Shown: piece after piece, positions 50,649 to 59,650 of the stretch
How positions within the stretch are numbered: position 1 is the stretch's first letter
How the letters are laid out: each line of letters opens with the position of its first letter
From: Deltaproteobacteria bacterium
Lineage (GTDB): Bacteria > Bdellovibrionota_B > Oligoflexia > Oligoflexales > CAIYRB01
Assembly: GCA_016874735.1 (NCBI GenBank)
Contig: VGTI01000002.1
Span: 135,501-199,500 of the forward strand
DNA length: 64,000 nt
Direction of reading: 5' to 3'
Program-made: the position numbers and the translations under genes
Notes under the pieces: model-generated
The model's input: only the letters and a program-made list of their open reading frames with translations
Told to the model about the DNA's origin: nothing
Database searches by the model: none

Positions 50649-51041
50649 TTAATTGGGTCGTGCAAGTTGATCGGGACTATCTAAGGAAAACGCTGGTATC
50701 GCTACGATGATCAGGTCCCCGTTCTCACTTGTCATGTCATAGGTACCGACCATGATACCTGAAGCGGTCGGCAGATTGGCAAAACTGCTGTAATTAAAAG
50801 TGGCACCTGGCGGTATCAGTGGCTGATTGCCCACAACTCCATCACCCTTGACATCTGTTGTTTGACCAAAAGCATTGGTAATGCGCCAATGGCGACGAAG
50901 AAGACGCACCGATGCAGTGCTATGGTTGCTAATAGTAACCTCGTAAGTCCATACATAAACACCTGATTCAGGTTGCGAATGATCGGTAAGAAAGGCAGGT
51001 TGTACCGTGACTTCGATAGCATTAGTGATCTGACTGTACAT
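50649..51041 (-). CDS. apaG: ApaG-domain protein
   Basis: 130 residues. Immunoglobulin-like ApaG fold with the signature VWTYEVTISNHSTASVRLLRRHWRITNAFG, VKGDGVVGNQPLIPPGATFNYSSF and GTYDMTSENGD. ApaG has been linked to Co2+/Mg2+ and Ap4A phenotypes; its biochemical role is uncertain. It precedes hemH by 19 bases and is likely co-transcribed. Confidence 0.92.
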   Translation of the reverse strand: MYSQITNAIEVTVQPAFLTDHSQPESGVYVWTYEVTISNHSTASVRLLRRHWRITNAFGQTTDVKGDGVVGNQPLIPPGATFNYSSFANLPTASGIMVGTYDMTSENGDLIIVAIPAFSLDSPDQLARPN

Positions 51042-51126
51042 GCTGCGTGCTCTCTAAGCCGTAGTAGTCTATGTTGCAGGACCGTCACCCTACTTTAATC
51101 AGTTGCAGCAAAAGCGCAAGGGACGC

Positions 51127-51948
51127 ATGGCAAAGAAACCCACTGTTACAGGCAAAAACCTACCAGAATTCGACAAGTACTATCATTACCGGGAGAGCGT
51201 GCAATCACCAGATGCCGATGCAGCCTTTCTAGAGGAAATCTACCGCCGAGCTAGAGGGCGCAATCCCACTGTTTTTCGCGAGGATTTTTGCGGCACCTTC
51301 GCCAATTGCTGCGCATGGGTAAAACGCAGCAGCAAAAATAGAGCCTACGGCCTCGATCTTGATCCTGAGCCGATCAATTACGGCAAAAATCATTATCTCA
51401 CTGAGCTGACAGCAGAACAGCAAAAGCGTGTTCATATCGAGTTACAGAACGTCCTCGGACGTAACCTACCACGAGCCGACGTCATTTGTGCGCTGAACTT
51501 CTCGTACTTCATTTTCAAGGAACGTCAGGTTCTTAAAAAGTATTTCACAGCCTGTCGCAAATCCCTGAATCCTAAAGGTGTATTTGTTATTGATGCGTTT
51601 GGAGGACCAAAGTGCCAAGAGGCCAATGAGGAGGTCAGCGAAAACGGCAACCCACCTTTTGACTACTACTGGGACCAAGACTCCTTTGATCCGCTTACTC
51701 ACGAGGCGGTGTTTCACATCCATTTCAAGCGCAAGGGCGAAAAGAAAAGGCTCAATGTCTTTACCTACGATTGGCGCATGTGGACGCTTCCCGAGCTGCG
51801 AGATTTGCTTCTCGAGGCCGGTTTTAGCCGCGTAGAGTACCTCTGGGAAGGCACCAATGAACATGGCGAAGGTGACGGTGACTTCAAAGCCGTGAATAAA
51901 GGTGAGGAATGTGAAGCCTGGGTCGCATACCTTGCCGCTTACGCCTGA
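51127..51948 (+). CDS. Class I SAM-dependent methyltransferase
   Basis: About 273 residues from ATG 51127. Motif I region VFREDFCGTFANCCAW departs from the classic GxGxG, but AYGLDLDPEPIN, ADVICALNFSYFIFKE and KGVFVIDAFGGPK show the fold, with the acidic residue after strand beta-2. The unusual EDFCGT signature and the DYYWDQDSFDP block are distinctive and seen in a hypothetical methyltransferase group. No membrane part. Substrate unknown; convergent with dapD. Confidence 0.8.
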   Translation: MAKKPTVTGKNLPEFDKYYHYRESVQSPDADAAFLEEIYRRARGRNPTVFREDFCGTFANCCAWVKRSSKNRAYGLDLDPEPINYGKNHYLTELTAEQQKRVHIELQNVLGRNLPRADVICALNFSYFIFKERQVLKKYFTACRKSLNPKGVFVIDAFGGPKCQEANEEVSENGNPPFDYYWDQDSFDPLTHEAVFHIHFKRKGEKKRLNVFTYDWRMWTLPELRDLLLEAGFSRVEYLWEGTNEHGEGDGDFKAVNKGEECEAWVAYLAAYA

Positions 51949-51991
51949 AGTTGCAAGAGGCGATCGGTTGAGACCGCCTCAGTTCACCCAT

Positions 51992-53014
51992 TTAATTATG
52001 GGAGTGCAAATCCTGATTGAGTTCAATGGACTTTTTATTAGGTAGACACTCAATAGCACCATCTTGAGAGTTGCGGCGGAAGAGAAGTCCGCTGCGACCA
52101 ACAAGCTCGCTCGCTTTGAGTTTACGCGTCACTTCGCCATCTTTATTTAGAACGCGCACTTTGCTAGCGGCCGTCAAATACAGTCCGGCCTCGATTGTAC
52201 AATCATCGCCGAGAGGGACGCCTAGGCCAGCGTTAGCCCCCAGGAGACAATTCTTACCGAGCGAAATCGGCGTAGAGTTGCCCCCGGACAATACACCCAT
52301 GGTGCTAGAGCCACCACCGAGGTCGGTACCAGCTCCAATCCAAACACTTGAAGAAATGCGCCCTTCAACCATATTGGGGCCCTCACATCCCGCATTGAAG
52401 TTCACGAAGCCCTCATGCATGACCGTGGTACCCGATCCTAGATAAGCTCCCAAACGAACTCTTGAAGCATCCGCAATGCGCACGCCTGACGGCAATACGT
52501 AGTCTGTCATCTTGGGGAATTTATCTACCATGTGCACAGTTAACGGCACTCCCTTCATCCGACAGGCCAATTGAAGCTCCGGCAACTCTGCTACATCCAC
52601 GGGTCCCAGGCTCGTCCATGCCACGTTGGGCAGTATCTTGAAGATTCCAGTCAAATTAATCGCATTAGGACGTACAAGACGATGCGACAAAAGGTGGAGT
52701 TTCAAATATGCCGCGGGAACATCGGAAGGGGCCGTATCCTCGCCAAGAAAAACCGCACAAAGCGGCGAATCTGTCGCTACGAGAGCAGCGTAATCTGGAT
52801 CGATGACGGCCAATGCCTTACGCTGATCAGCATTCAATTCAAGGGATTGCTCTCCACCCTGGTAACCGAATGCTTCAGCGAATGCTGCAACCTCGAGACC
52901 AACCGGATGCAATACCGGCTGAGGATAAAGAACTTCGATCCAATCGCCGTTTTTGTTCTGGGTGCCAACCCCAATGCCGAAGGCAAATAAAGACTCTGTT
53001 TTACTTATAGTCAT
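51992..53014 (-). CDS. dapD: Tetrahydrodipicolinate N-succinyltransferase
   Basis: 340 residues. The C-terminal left-handed beta-helix is clear (VRIADASRVRLGAYLGSGTTVMHEGFVNFNAGCEGPNMVEGRISSSVWIGAGTDLGGGSSTMGVLSGG). The longer N-terminal part (~170 residues) is typical of the long-type DapD. It converts tetrahydrodipicolinate to N-succinyl-2-amino-6-ketopimelate in lysine and peptidoglycan precursor synthesis. Three bases after the thymidine kinase stop, so co-transcribed with it. Confidence 0.93.
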   Translation of the reverse strand: MTISKTESLFAFGIGVGTQNKNGDWIEVLYPQPVLHPVGLEVAAFAEAFGYQGGEQSLELNADQRKALAVIDPDYAALVATDSPLCAVFLGEDTAPSDVPAAYLKLHLLSHRLVRPNAINLTGIFKILPNVAWTSLGPVDVAELPELQLACRMKGVPLTVHMVDKFPKMTDYVLPSGVRIADASRVRLGAYLGSGTTVMHEGFVNFNAGCEGPNMVEGRISSSVWIGAGTDLGGGSSTMGVLSGGNSTPISLGKNCLLGANAGLGVPLGDDCTIEAGLYLTAASKVRVLNKDGEVTRKLKASELVGRSGLLFRRNSQDGAIECLPNKKSIELNQDLHSHN

Positions 53015-53017
53015 GAC

Positions 53018-53605
53018 TTATAACTCCTGCGAATTCCAAGCCTCAGGCAGCCGAGAACTATAGCACTTGGCGCACGTCGGCAGATATTTCTCTTCACTCC
53101 CAAGATCGACCACCGGACCGGTCAAACTTGGCACACCATTCACTAACTTCAGGTTGAATACTGCTTTGCGATTGCAGTAGGCACAAGTGGTCTTAACCTC
53201 AGAAATCTCATCCGCTAGTTCCATCAGGCGGCGACTACCGGGAAACAAGCGGGTCCGGAAATCACCGCGCAGCCCATAGCAAATGACTGGTACATCTAGT
53301 GCTGTAGCAATATGCCGCAACTTCTCGATCACCGACTCACTCAAAAACTGCACCTCATCCACTAAGATGCAGTCGGCAAGCGACAGACGATCCTCGGGCA
53401 AGTCACCAACAGAAGACACGAGATAATCTGCGTCACGCGTTAAACCGGCGCGCGAGGTGACCGCATTCTCCCCAAATCGAGTATCAAGAGCCGGCTTTAC
53501 TACGAGCACAGTCTTGTTCTGCTGGGAGTATGAATGAGCCACTGCCAGTAAATTAAGGGTCTTAGCACTACCCACTGAACCGTAGCGAAAGTACAGTTTT
53601 GCCAT
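53018..53605 (-). CDS. tdk: Thymidine kinase
   Basis: About 195 residues from ATG 53605 (AGGTGGAG upstream). Type II TK: P-loop GSVGSAKT (9-16), LVDEVQFL (Walker B, 82-88), ICYGLRGDFRT (lasso), and zinc pairs CAYC (141-144) and CAKC (178-181). The P-loop has Ala in place of the usual Gly before Lys (AKT rather than GKS). Salvages thymidine to dTMP. Precedes dapD; preceded by a PilZ gene after 49 bases. Confidence 0.9.
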   Translation of the reverse strand: MAKLYFRYGSVGSAKTLNLLAVAHSYSQQNKTVLVVKPALDTRFGENAVTSRAGLTRDADYLVSSVGDLPEDRLSLADCILVDEVQFLSESVIEKLRHIATALDVPVICYGLRGDFRTRLFPGSRRLMELADEISEVKTTCAYCNRKAVFNLKLVNGVPSLTGPVVDLGSEEKYLPTCAKCYSSRLPEAWNSQEL

Positions 53606-53654
53606 GTGCTCCACCTGTCTCTAGTGGCGCCATTTAAGCACGAGGCGAAACTGA

Positions 53655-53999
53655 TTACAACTCGTTGTACTTTTGGAGGAGGATACGCTGCTCCTCCATA
53701 ATGTAGGCTAGAGGAATGGATCTTTTAAGATGCAAACTACAAGTCAACTCTAGCGGCATGATCCGGATAATCTTGCCCTCGATAGCAACGCGCTTTCCGG
53801 ATCGAAATACCAACGTACCCTTGACGACCTGGTTCTCGATATGTCCATGCTGCGCCGGTAGGAGAAAGCGAATGCCTCGCTCCGACACGTCAAGCACCTT
53901 ATAAACAACCTTACCGACTTGTAGCTGTGGTCGTTCTAATTCGGGGTAATTGATTCTGTAGTGCTCGCGCTGATTTTGCTCAATATCACTCTTAGCCAT
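53655..53999 (-). CDS. PilZ-domain protein
   Basis: About 114 residues from ATG 53999 (start choice supported by GGGGTCGAG upstream). PilZ features: REHYRINYP near the N-terminus (RxxxR) and DVSERGIRF (DxSxxG), the c-di-GMP-binding pair, in the usual order, followed by VVKGTLVF and the basic strand KGKIIRIMP-like end. Such single-domain proteins respond to c-di-GMP; target unknown. Lies between the ABC1 kinase and thymidine kinase genes on the minus strand. Confidence 0.82.
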   Translation of the reverse strand: MAKSDIEQNQREHYRINYPELERPQLQVGKVVYKVLDVSERGIRFLLPAQHGHIENQVVKGTLVFRSGKRVAIEGKIIRIMPLELTCSLHLKRSIPLAYIMEEQRILLQKYNEL

Positions 54000-54027
54000 T
54001 TCTCGACCCCGCAATCAGAAGACCATT

Positions 54028-55332
54028 TCAGTCAAGATTTGCAGCCAGCCCACGGTCCAAAAACTGCATCATCTCAACCTCAACATCCAGGTCCTTGAGC
54101 AAGTGATACATGCCGCTGAGTTTTCTGTTGAGAAAGATCAATTGATGCGGTGGCGCTGAATGCTTGACGCTCAAGGCAAATTTTGCCGCAAGATCCCGAA
54201 CCGATTTCAGCCAATCATCATTACGAAACTTAAATGGCTGAAACTGTGGCTGCATCATCTGCGTGACGAGCATGATCAATTCGCGAAAATGGGCCAGGGT
54301 CTCCAGCGATTCCTCCCGAGAGAGATAACCTTGATCCAGAGTGACAGCGATTACATCGTCGAAATTATGGGTCATGATGCCATGGATAATCCGGCGTAAT
54401 ATGCGCCTAAATTCTGTCGGGAATAAATTAGTCGCACCAAAATCAAGAAGCACCAATTCGCCAGAGTCTGGCCGGTACAGAAAATTGCCAAAGTTTGGAT
54501 CAGTCTGCATGATCCCATGCGTCATCAGCTCATCTATTAAAAGATTCAATATGAGAGTGGCAAAATGCTGGGCTTCAGCCTTCGCTGGCTTGGTACTAAT
54601 CCAGTCCGCAATACGGACACCGCTCTCGTAAGAAAGGCAAAGCACTTTGGATGACGTAAAGTCATGAAAAACAGTGGGAATGACATAACCTTGACTTGCA
54701 ATTGCATGCCTATAAGCATCGGCATTTGCCGCCTCTAGTCGGTAATCAGCCTCGCGCTTTAGACTTGCAGCGATTGCAGCGAAAATAGGGTCCATGTCCA
54801 CTGGTGTTCCGCGCAGTTGAATTGCCATTGAGACCAACTTACGCAAAACGTTAAGATCGGAGTCTATACTGTTCGCTACGCCAGGAAACTGTACCTTGAC
54901 CGCAACATCCTGATTATTCAGGCGCGCCTTGTGTACCTGCCCGATCGAGGCAGCTGCAATAGGCTCAGGAGAAATATCTTCAAGCATGGACAGTCGCTCA
55001 GCTCCCAGCTCGCGGCCGAGAATGTACCGGACTTGATCGAAAGGCATGAACGTACCGCTGTCGTGAAGCTGTCTCAGGATAGCTACCACCTCTGGCGGCA
55101 GGATATCGCTAAACTCGAGACTAACTAACTGCCCCGCCTTCATGGCTGCACCCTTGAGCTGGCCCAGAGTAGCTACGAGCTCTTCCGTTTGCTTGATGCG
55201 ACTGGCTAACTTTGAGTCCTCTGCCCCCATGCGCCCAGCAACCTCACGCACAGCAATCTTAGCCCCCGAAAAGAGAAGGCGGCTGGTTCGTGCAAATACA
55301 CTTTGAGGAATCTTGTCGCTACGTTTTGCCAT
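54028..55332 (-). CDS. ABC1/UbiB-family atypical kinase
   Basis: 434 residues. The ABC1 signature is present: LKGAAMKAGQLVSLE (KxGQ motif), AAASIGQVHKARL (Ala-rich loop), VAVKVQFPGV (catalytic Lys), READYRLEA, MQTDPNFGNF (catalytic Asp) and LLDFGATNLF (metal-binding Asp). UbiB-type proteins act as ATPases in ubiquinone synthesis. No membrane helix is visible at the C-terminus. First of the minus-strand genes after the lipoprotein terminator, probably upstream of the PilZ gene. Confidence 0.9.
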   Translation of the reverse strand: MAKRSDKIPQSVFARTSRLLFSGAKIAVREVAGRMGAEDSKLASRIKQTEELVATLGQLKGAAMKAGQLVSLEFSDILPPEVVAILRQLHDSGTFMPFDQVRYILGRELGAERLSMLEDISPEPIAAASIGQVHKARLNNQDVAVKVQFPGVANSIDSDLNVLRKLVSMAIQLRGTPVDMDPIFAAIAASLKREADYRLEAANADAYRHAIASQGYVIPTVFHDFTSSKVLCLSYESGVRIADWISTKPAKAEAQHFATLILNLLIDELMTHGIMQTDPNFGNFLYRPDSGELVLLDFGATNLFPTEFRRILRRIIHGIMTHNFDDVIAVTLDQGYLSREESLETLAHFRELIMLVTQMMQPQFQPFKFRNDDWLKSVRDLAAKFALSVKHSAPPHQLIFLNRKLSGMYHLLKDLDVEVEMMQFLDRGLAANLD

Positions 55333-55378
55333 TTAAAGGACCACGCTGATGGAAAGAGCTGTGAACTGTCAGCATAGC

Positions 55379-55424
55379 AAAAAAAAGACCACCGCAGGAA
55401 GAGGATCACCCTCCGCCTGCGGTG
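55379..55424 (-). terminator. Intrinsic terminator of the Pro-rich lipoprotein gene
   Basis: CACCGCAGG (55390-55398) and CCTGCGGTG (55416-55424) form a 9-bp stem; the minus strand continues with GTCTTTTTTTTG. Strong terminator. Confidence 0.92.
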
Positions 55425-55443
55425 TCGTGAGACAAATTAAGAA

Positions 55444-57006
55444 TTAGTTGCTTATGGTTACACTCTTCAACGACGATCCTAAGCCTCCCGAAGCGGGGTC
55501 AGCTATAGTGAGTGTTGCAGTACCAGCAGTAGCGTCCTTGTAGAAAAGGCTAGCCTGAGTAGCACCGATTGCGAGATTAAAAGCTGTCATACTTGTCGTG
55601 CAGCTAGCATCCGCATAGAAAGTACCTGTAGCTGAGCTCGAGCTGACGTTCAGTAAACGAAGTGCTGAGAATGAGGCTTGCTGGTCGTTGGCGTCCAGAA
55701 TCAGTGCCAACAACGAGCTACACTCGTTTACTTTCGCGTTTAGTATGGCCGTAGCCCAGGCAATTTTGGCAGGAGTAGATGAGGTCTGGCCTGCGGCAGC
55801 ACCCATCACAGAAGACGCCATAGTCAGATTGGCATCCGGACTCGACACTGTCAAAGTCGGACCACCAGCTGCGGTGTCTTTGTAGTAAACCGTCACATCG
55901 GTTGCACCCTTAATGAGGCTGACCGCAACTACTGGGGTACCCGCACAGCCACTGTCAGTGTAGAACGATCCGGTAGCAGCACTGGAAGCAAAGCTGAGAG
56001 AAATGGTCGAGGCTAACGGTGCCGGTCCCTTGTCGCCTTCTTGTGTTTCTACCCTAACTGCAGTGCAAACTCCAGGAGCGGCCATCGGCAGAGCATCAAG
56101 GAAAGCTAGTTTGGTGGCGCCTTTCACAACGTTCACGGATAGACCACCGTTCGTGGACGTCACTGGTTGCATCACGATGTTTGCCACAGATACCTTGTCC
56201 GCACTGATTGTGACGGTGCTCGAACCCTGTTGCAGAGGTACACCGTTCTCGTCTTCCCAAAGGACGAGGATAGTATAGGTACCAGCAGGGACACCGTGAA
56301 AGTTTAGGGTTTCCGATTGAACGTACGGTTGTTGTACGTTCATAACGACGCAAGACGGATCGGCAGGCACGTAGCCACCGTTAACGGTAGAGCCTGTCGG
56401 ATCTGGCGCAGGAGCTGGTTCAGGCGCTGGCGCAGGAGCTGGTTCAGGCGCTGGCGCAGGAGCTGGTTCAGGCGCTGGCGCAGGAGCTGGTTCAGGCGCT
56501 GGTGCAGGACTTGGCGCCGGTGTGTTGTAATAATTATTGGTGATGTTGTTCGTCACTGTGATCGGACCGATATTGGTAGTCGCGACCAAGTTGAATATCT
56601 TAGCTAATACTGCGTCTAGTGTACCCGAATGGCCGAACATGCCGGTAGCATACCAACCACCAGACTGGCGCCCCCTGTAATCTTTGCGCTTAGTCTTTTG
56701 GCCGTCAGTTAACGCGATGGTGTTGGCCCCGGTAGTCCCGCTACCAGTGCCAGTCGTAATATCAATGTCTGCGGGCTCGGCATTTGGTGTCGGGACCTTG
56801 CACTTGGCCTCGTCAAGGAGTACCACCTGAACCTGGGTGACTCCGGCGGGTGCAATGGCTTCGCTGAGCGATAGCACGCCTACTGATCTGGCTTTTTTGT
56901 TTTCATTGGTTTTTTTAACCAGAGGATGGCAAGCAGCCAATGCAAGTAATATCGCTAAACTTTGAGTACGGCGGAAACGAGAGGTAGGTACAGACTTCAA
57001 TCGCAT
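55444..57006 (-). CDS. Lipoprotein with Pro/Ala/Glu repeat and duplicated C-terminal domains
   Basis: About 520 residues from ATG 57006 (AAAGGG 6 bases before; the longer frame to 57051 lacks support). Signal peptide ends LLALAAC. An N-terminal ~150 residues (including the NITNNYYNTP region) lead to a PAPAPEPA repeat coded by a 24-bp tandem repeat. The C-terminal half has two related domains, ATGSFYTDSGCAG...TVYYKDTAAGG and ATGTFYADASCTT...LFYKDATAGT, each with a cysteine. A secreted or surface protein; function unknown. Confidence 0.82.
   Translation of the reverse strand: MRLKSVPTSRFRRTQSLAILLALAACHPLVKKTNENKKARSVGVLSLSEAIAPAGVTQVQVVLLDEAKCKVPTPNAEPADIDITTGTGSGTTGANTIALTDGQKTKRKDYRGRQSGGWYATGMFGHSGTLDAVLAKIFNLVATTNIGPITVTNNITNNYYNTPAPSPAPAPEPAPAPAPEPAPAPAPEPAPAPAPEPAPAPDPTGSTVNGGYVPADPSCVVMNVQQPYVQSETLNFHGVPAGTYTILVLWEDENGVPLQQGSSTVTISADKVSVANIVMQPVTSTNGGLSVNVVKGATKLAFLDALPMAAPGVCTAVRVETQEGDKGPAPLASTISLSFASSAATGSFYTDSGCAGTPVVAVSLIKGATDVTVYYKDTAAGGPTLTVSSPDANLTMASSVMGAAAGQTSSTPAKIAWATAILNAKVNECSSLLALILDANDQQASFSALRLLNVSSSSATGTFYADASCTTSMTAFNLAIGATQASLFYKDATAGTATLTIADPASGGLGSSLKSVTISN
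56405..56500 (+). repeat. 24-bp tandem repeat (4 copies)
   Basis: Unit GGCGCAGGAGCTGGTTCAGG plus CGCT occurs four times exactly, then degenerates (GGTGCAGGACTTGG). On the minus strand it codes A-P-E-P-A-P-A-P. Copy number can change by slippage. Confidence 0.95.
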
Positions 57007-57128
57007 TTCAAACCCTTTCCAAGAAGACAGCAGATGGATCTCCCACCACAACAGGAGCGCTGTCGTATCGGCATTTTCACAATAAAACTTTAGATGTTTT
57101 CTCTAAACACCGATCACATCGGTCTTTT

Positions 57129-58379
57129 TTAGGATCTAATGACCTTTATCGGATCGGTCGTCGCAGCCCGCATCGCAGGATAAATCCCGGCCAGCAGACC
57201 AGCCGCCATCAGGGCAACGACAATGCCAAGTACCTGATTGACACTTAAGCGACAACCAATGACCTGATCGACGATGGCGAACGAGTTGCCTTTTTTTTCA
57301 CCAATAAATTCACTTATATCGATGCCGCGGTCATGTAGATACCGGTACATGGGGACGGCTCCGAGAGCTCCTATCGCCAGTCCGATACACCCCAAAAGCA
57401 TGCCCTCCCAGGCCACCATACCGACGACACCCAAAGGCGGCATTCCCGTTGCAAGCATGATACCGAATTCACGACGTCGCTCTATGATGTTTAGCATCAT
57501 GGCATTCAGCACACCGATGCCGATAATGAGCGAGGCAAACACTAACAGAACACCATACAGCGTGCTGTCAACATCGATGATTTGTGCTACCTGCGGAAAA
57601 TTTTCTCGCCAATAAGCTACATGCGATTTAGCGGCAACGGACTTCATCAGGCGCCGCTCCACGGGTGATACGAGACGCGGCGAAACAGCGTCAGCTTCGG
57701 CGTTTACCGCAATGAACGACGTTTCATTGCTCTCGAAACCAAGCGTTTTCTGCAGGGTTGACAGCTGCATTAAGACCAGATGCCCATCAGCATCAGGACT
57801 ACCAGTTTCAAAGACCCCACTCACGTGCAATACATTTGACACCATCTGACCTATAGCATCGGTAGTGGTGAATATCAATCGATCACCAAACTTTAAACCA
57901 AGCTGAGTCATCATTAACGACCCAACTAAACAGTCATCTGCAACTGAAGGCTGTAGCCGAGCGCCTCCTTTCATAGCTCCCAACATCAAATTATTCGAGG
58001 CATTCTCGTATCGCGTATCGATACCGACAAGCTGTGCACCAGTGCTGTTCTTGGCCGTGTACACCACAGCAGCCACTGCCGTTCTGGGACTAGCCGATTG
58101 GATTCCTGGCGCCTTTTTCAAGGATTGCAACAAGGACTCGTCGAATTTTATCCGACTTGATGGCATGGGATCTGCCAAAAATCCCGGTTCGCTAATACTA
58201 ATCACTCCGTAACCACTCTTAGCCGCATTAGCAATCAACCTATCGTAGACATTTTGGCGGGTACCGATTAGCACCGTCGAGACGCAGGCACCAAGAGCGA
58301 CGGACAAGGCCGTGACGATCGTGCGGCGCGGATTACGCGTAATGTTGCGAGTACCAATACGAATGATCTCTTGGATCAC
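57129..58379 (-). CDS. FtsX-type ABC transporter permease
   Basis: 416 residues from GTG 58379 (GGAG 6 bases upstream). N-terminal membrane helix after RNITRNPRRTIV, a large periplasmic domain (~50-260) and three C-terminal helices with the FtsX motif (LIIGIGVLNAMMLNIIERRREFGIMLATG and PAMRAATTDPIKVIRS). LolC/MacB-type permease. Its partner permease is immediately upstream (58402-59634). No ATPase gene is adjacent. Confidence 0.9.
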   Translation of the reverse strand: MIQEIIRIGTRNITRNPRRTIVTALSVALGACVSTVLIGTRQNVYDRLIANAAKSGYGVISISEPGFLADPMPSSRIKFDESLLQSLKKAPGIQSASPRTAVAAVVYTAKNSTGAQLVGIDTRYENASNNLMLGAMKGGARLQPSVADDCLVGSLMMTQLGLKFGDRLIFTTTDAIGQMVSNVLHVSGVFETGSPDADGHLVLMQLSTLQKTLGFESNETSFIAVNAEADAVSPRLVSPVERRLMKSVAAKSHVAYWRENFPQVAQIIDVDSTLYGVLLVFASLIIGIGVLNAMMLNIIERRREFGIMLATGMPPLGVVGMVAWEGMLLGCIGLAIGALGAVPMYRYLHDRGIDISEFIGEKKGNSFAIVDQVIGCRLSVNQVLGIVVALMAAGLLAGIYPAMRAATTDPIKVIRS

Positions 58380-58401
58380 TTATCACTCCAGGAAGATTTG
58401 T

Positions 58402-59634
58402 TTATCCTGCACGCAGGGCTTTTATTGGCTCCATACGCGCGGCATCGACACCTGGGTACAAACTGAAGGCAAGAAGGGCGACAAACATGAAGACTACGGG
58501 TGCAAAAATTTCTATGGGCCCTAAACTCGGATAGAGAATCGGCTTTAGTGTGATACCTGCCATCGACCATTGGTCATAGAAAAACCGTAGATCGAGACCA
58601 TAGCGGCGTAAAAAAAGAGCGATTGGAATGCCAACAGACCACGCTGCAATGGCGTTGAACGCTCCAATCCACGCGGATTCTGCAATGATTAGACCCAAAA
58701 CCTGCTTAGGCGTCATACCAAGAGCGGTCATCGTACCGAACTCAACAAGGCGATCATAAATAGTCATAAACACAATATTTACTATGATACCGCCGAGTGA
58801 CAGATAAATAAAAGCAAACAAAAATTTGCTCGAAATCGATAGAACATCTAGCATTTTTGACACAACTGGCTTTAACTCACGCCACGTCTTAACTTCTGCA
58901 GCCGGATATGTACGCTCAACTACAGACTTCAATTTAGAGGTCGCTATTTTTAGCGATATCGATTTGTCTATTCGCTTGAGTGCTACTTCGTGTACACCGG
59001 CTTGCAGACGGAAAAACTGTTGAAATGAAGCACTCGGCAAATAGACCGCTCGAGTGTCTATTTCGTCATTCACAGTACCCAGTATACCGCGGATGCGAAA
59101 GACGCCATTTGCCGCCGAACCATCAGCGGCTTGTGCGAGTAATACCACATTGTCGCCCGGATTAAGATGGAGGCGCCGTGCTAAGGTGCGACCTATGACC
59201 AGCTCGTTTGCTGAGTCGGGAGCAAACCAATTCCCATCACGAATATTTTGGTCTAGCTCCGTGACTTGCGGCTCATGATTTAGGTCTACGCCCCTCAACT
59301 GAACCCCACTGGACTGGTCTCCAGCGCCCATGAGTCCAAAGCCGTACCATCGGGGCGCAGCCTTAAAGCCAACTTTTGCAAACTGCATTTGCCAGTTCTC
59401 TATGTATGGTATCGTTTTATAGAGATCTGGATTATCCACGTAGCCAGGCAAATGTAACTGAAGCTCACCGACATCGAGATCAGTGGCAGTTCTTTGAAGC
59501 AGCTCTTCGAGACCGGTATTGAGACCGCCCCACACCAGCATCGTTGCGGTAACTGCACCGATCCCAGCCACCTGCATGAGTGTCCGTCGTCTGGCACGGC
59601 CTAAGTTTCTTAGAGCAAAAACGATTAGATTCAT
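58402..59634 (-). CDS. FtsX-type ABC transporter permease
   Basis: 410 residues. Same architecture: helix after RNLGRARRRTLMQ, large soluble domain, and C-terminal block NIVFMTIYDRLVEFGTMTALGMTPKQVL with PGVDAARMEPIKALRAG. The pair may act as a heterodimer exporting or extracting a lipid or lipoprotein. 22 bases precede the second permease. The LolA-like gene lies 16 bases upstream. Confidence 0.9.
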   Translation of the reverse strand: MNLIVFALRNLGRARRRTLMQVAGIGAVTATMLVWGGLNTGLEELLQRTATDLDVGELQLHLPGYVDNPDLYKTIPYIENWQMQFAKVGFKAAPRWYGFGLMGAGDQSSGVQLRGVDLNHEPQVTELDQNIRDGNWFAPDSANELVIGRTLARRLHLNPGDNVVLLAQAADGSAANGVFRIRGILGTVNDEIDTRAVYLPSASFQQFFRLQAGVHEVALKRIDKSISLKIATSKLKSVVERTYPAAEVKTWRELKPVVSKMLDVLSISSKFLFAFIYLSLGGIIVNIVFMTIYDRLVEFGTMTALGMTPKQVLGLIIAESAWIGAFNAIAAWSVGIPIALFLRRYGLDLRFFYDQWSMAGITLKPILYPSLGPIEIFAPVVFMFVALLAFSLYPGVDAARMEPIKALRAG

Positions 59635-59650
59635 GGCGAGCGAGCCCCAT

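Noticed and set aside
51957-51980. GAGGCG/CGCCTC hairpin between the methyltransferase and dapD as a terminator
   Set aside because: Six-bp stem with a 12-base loop and no T-run on either strand; too weak to call.
56405-56500. CRISPR-like array
   Set aside because: The 24-bp units are directly adjacent with no spacers, are in frame within a lipoprotein gene and code a Pro-rich spacer.
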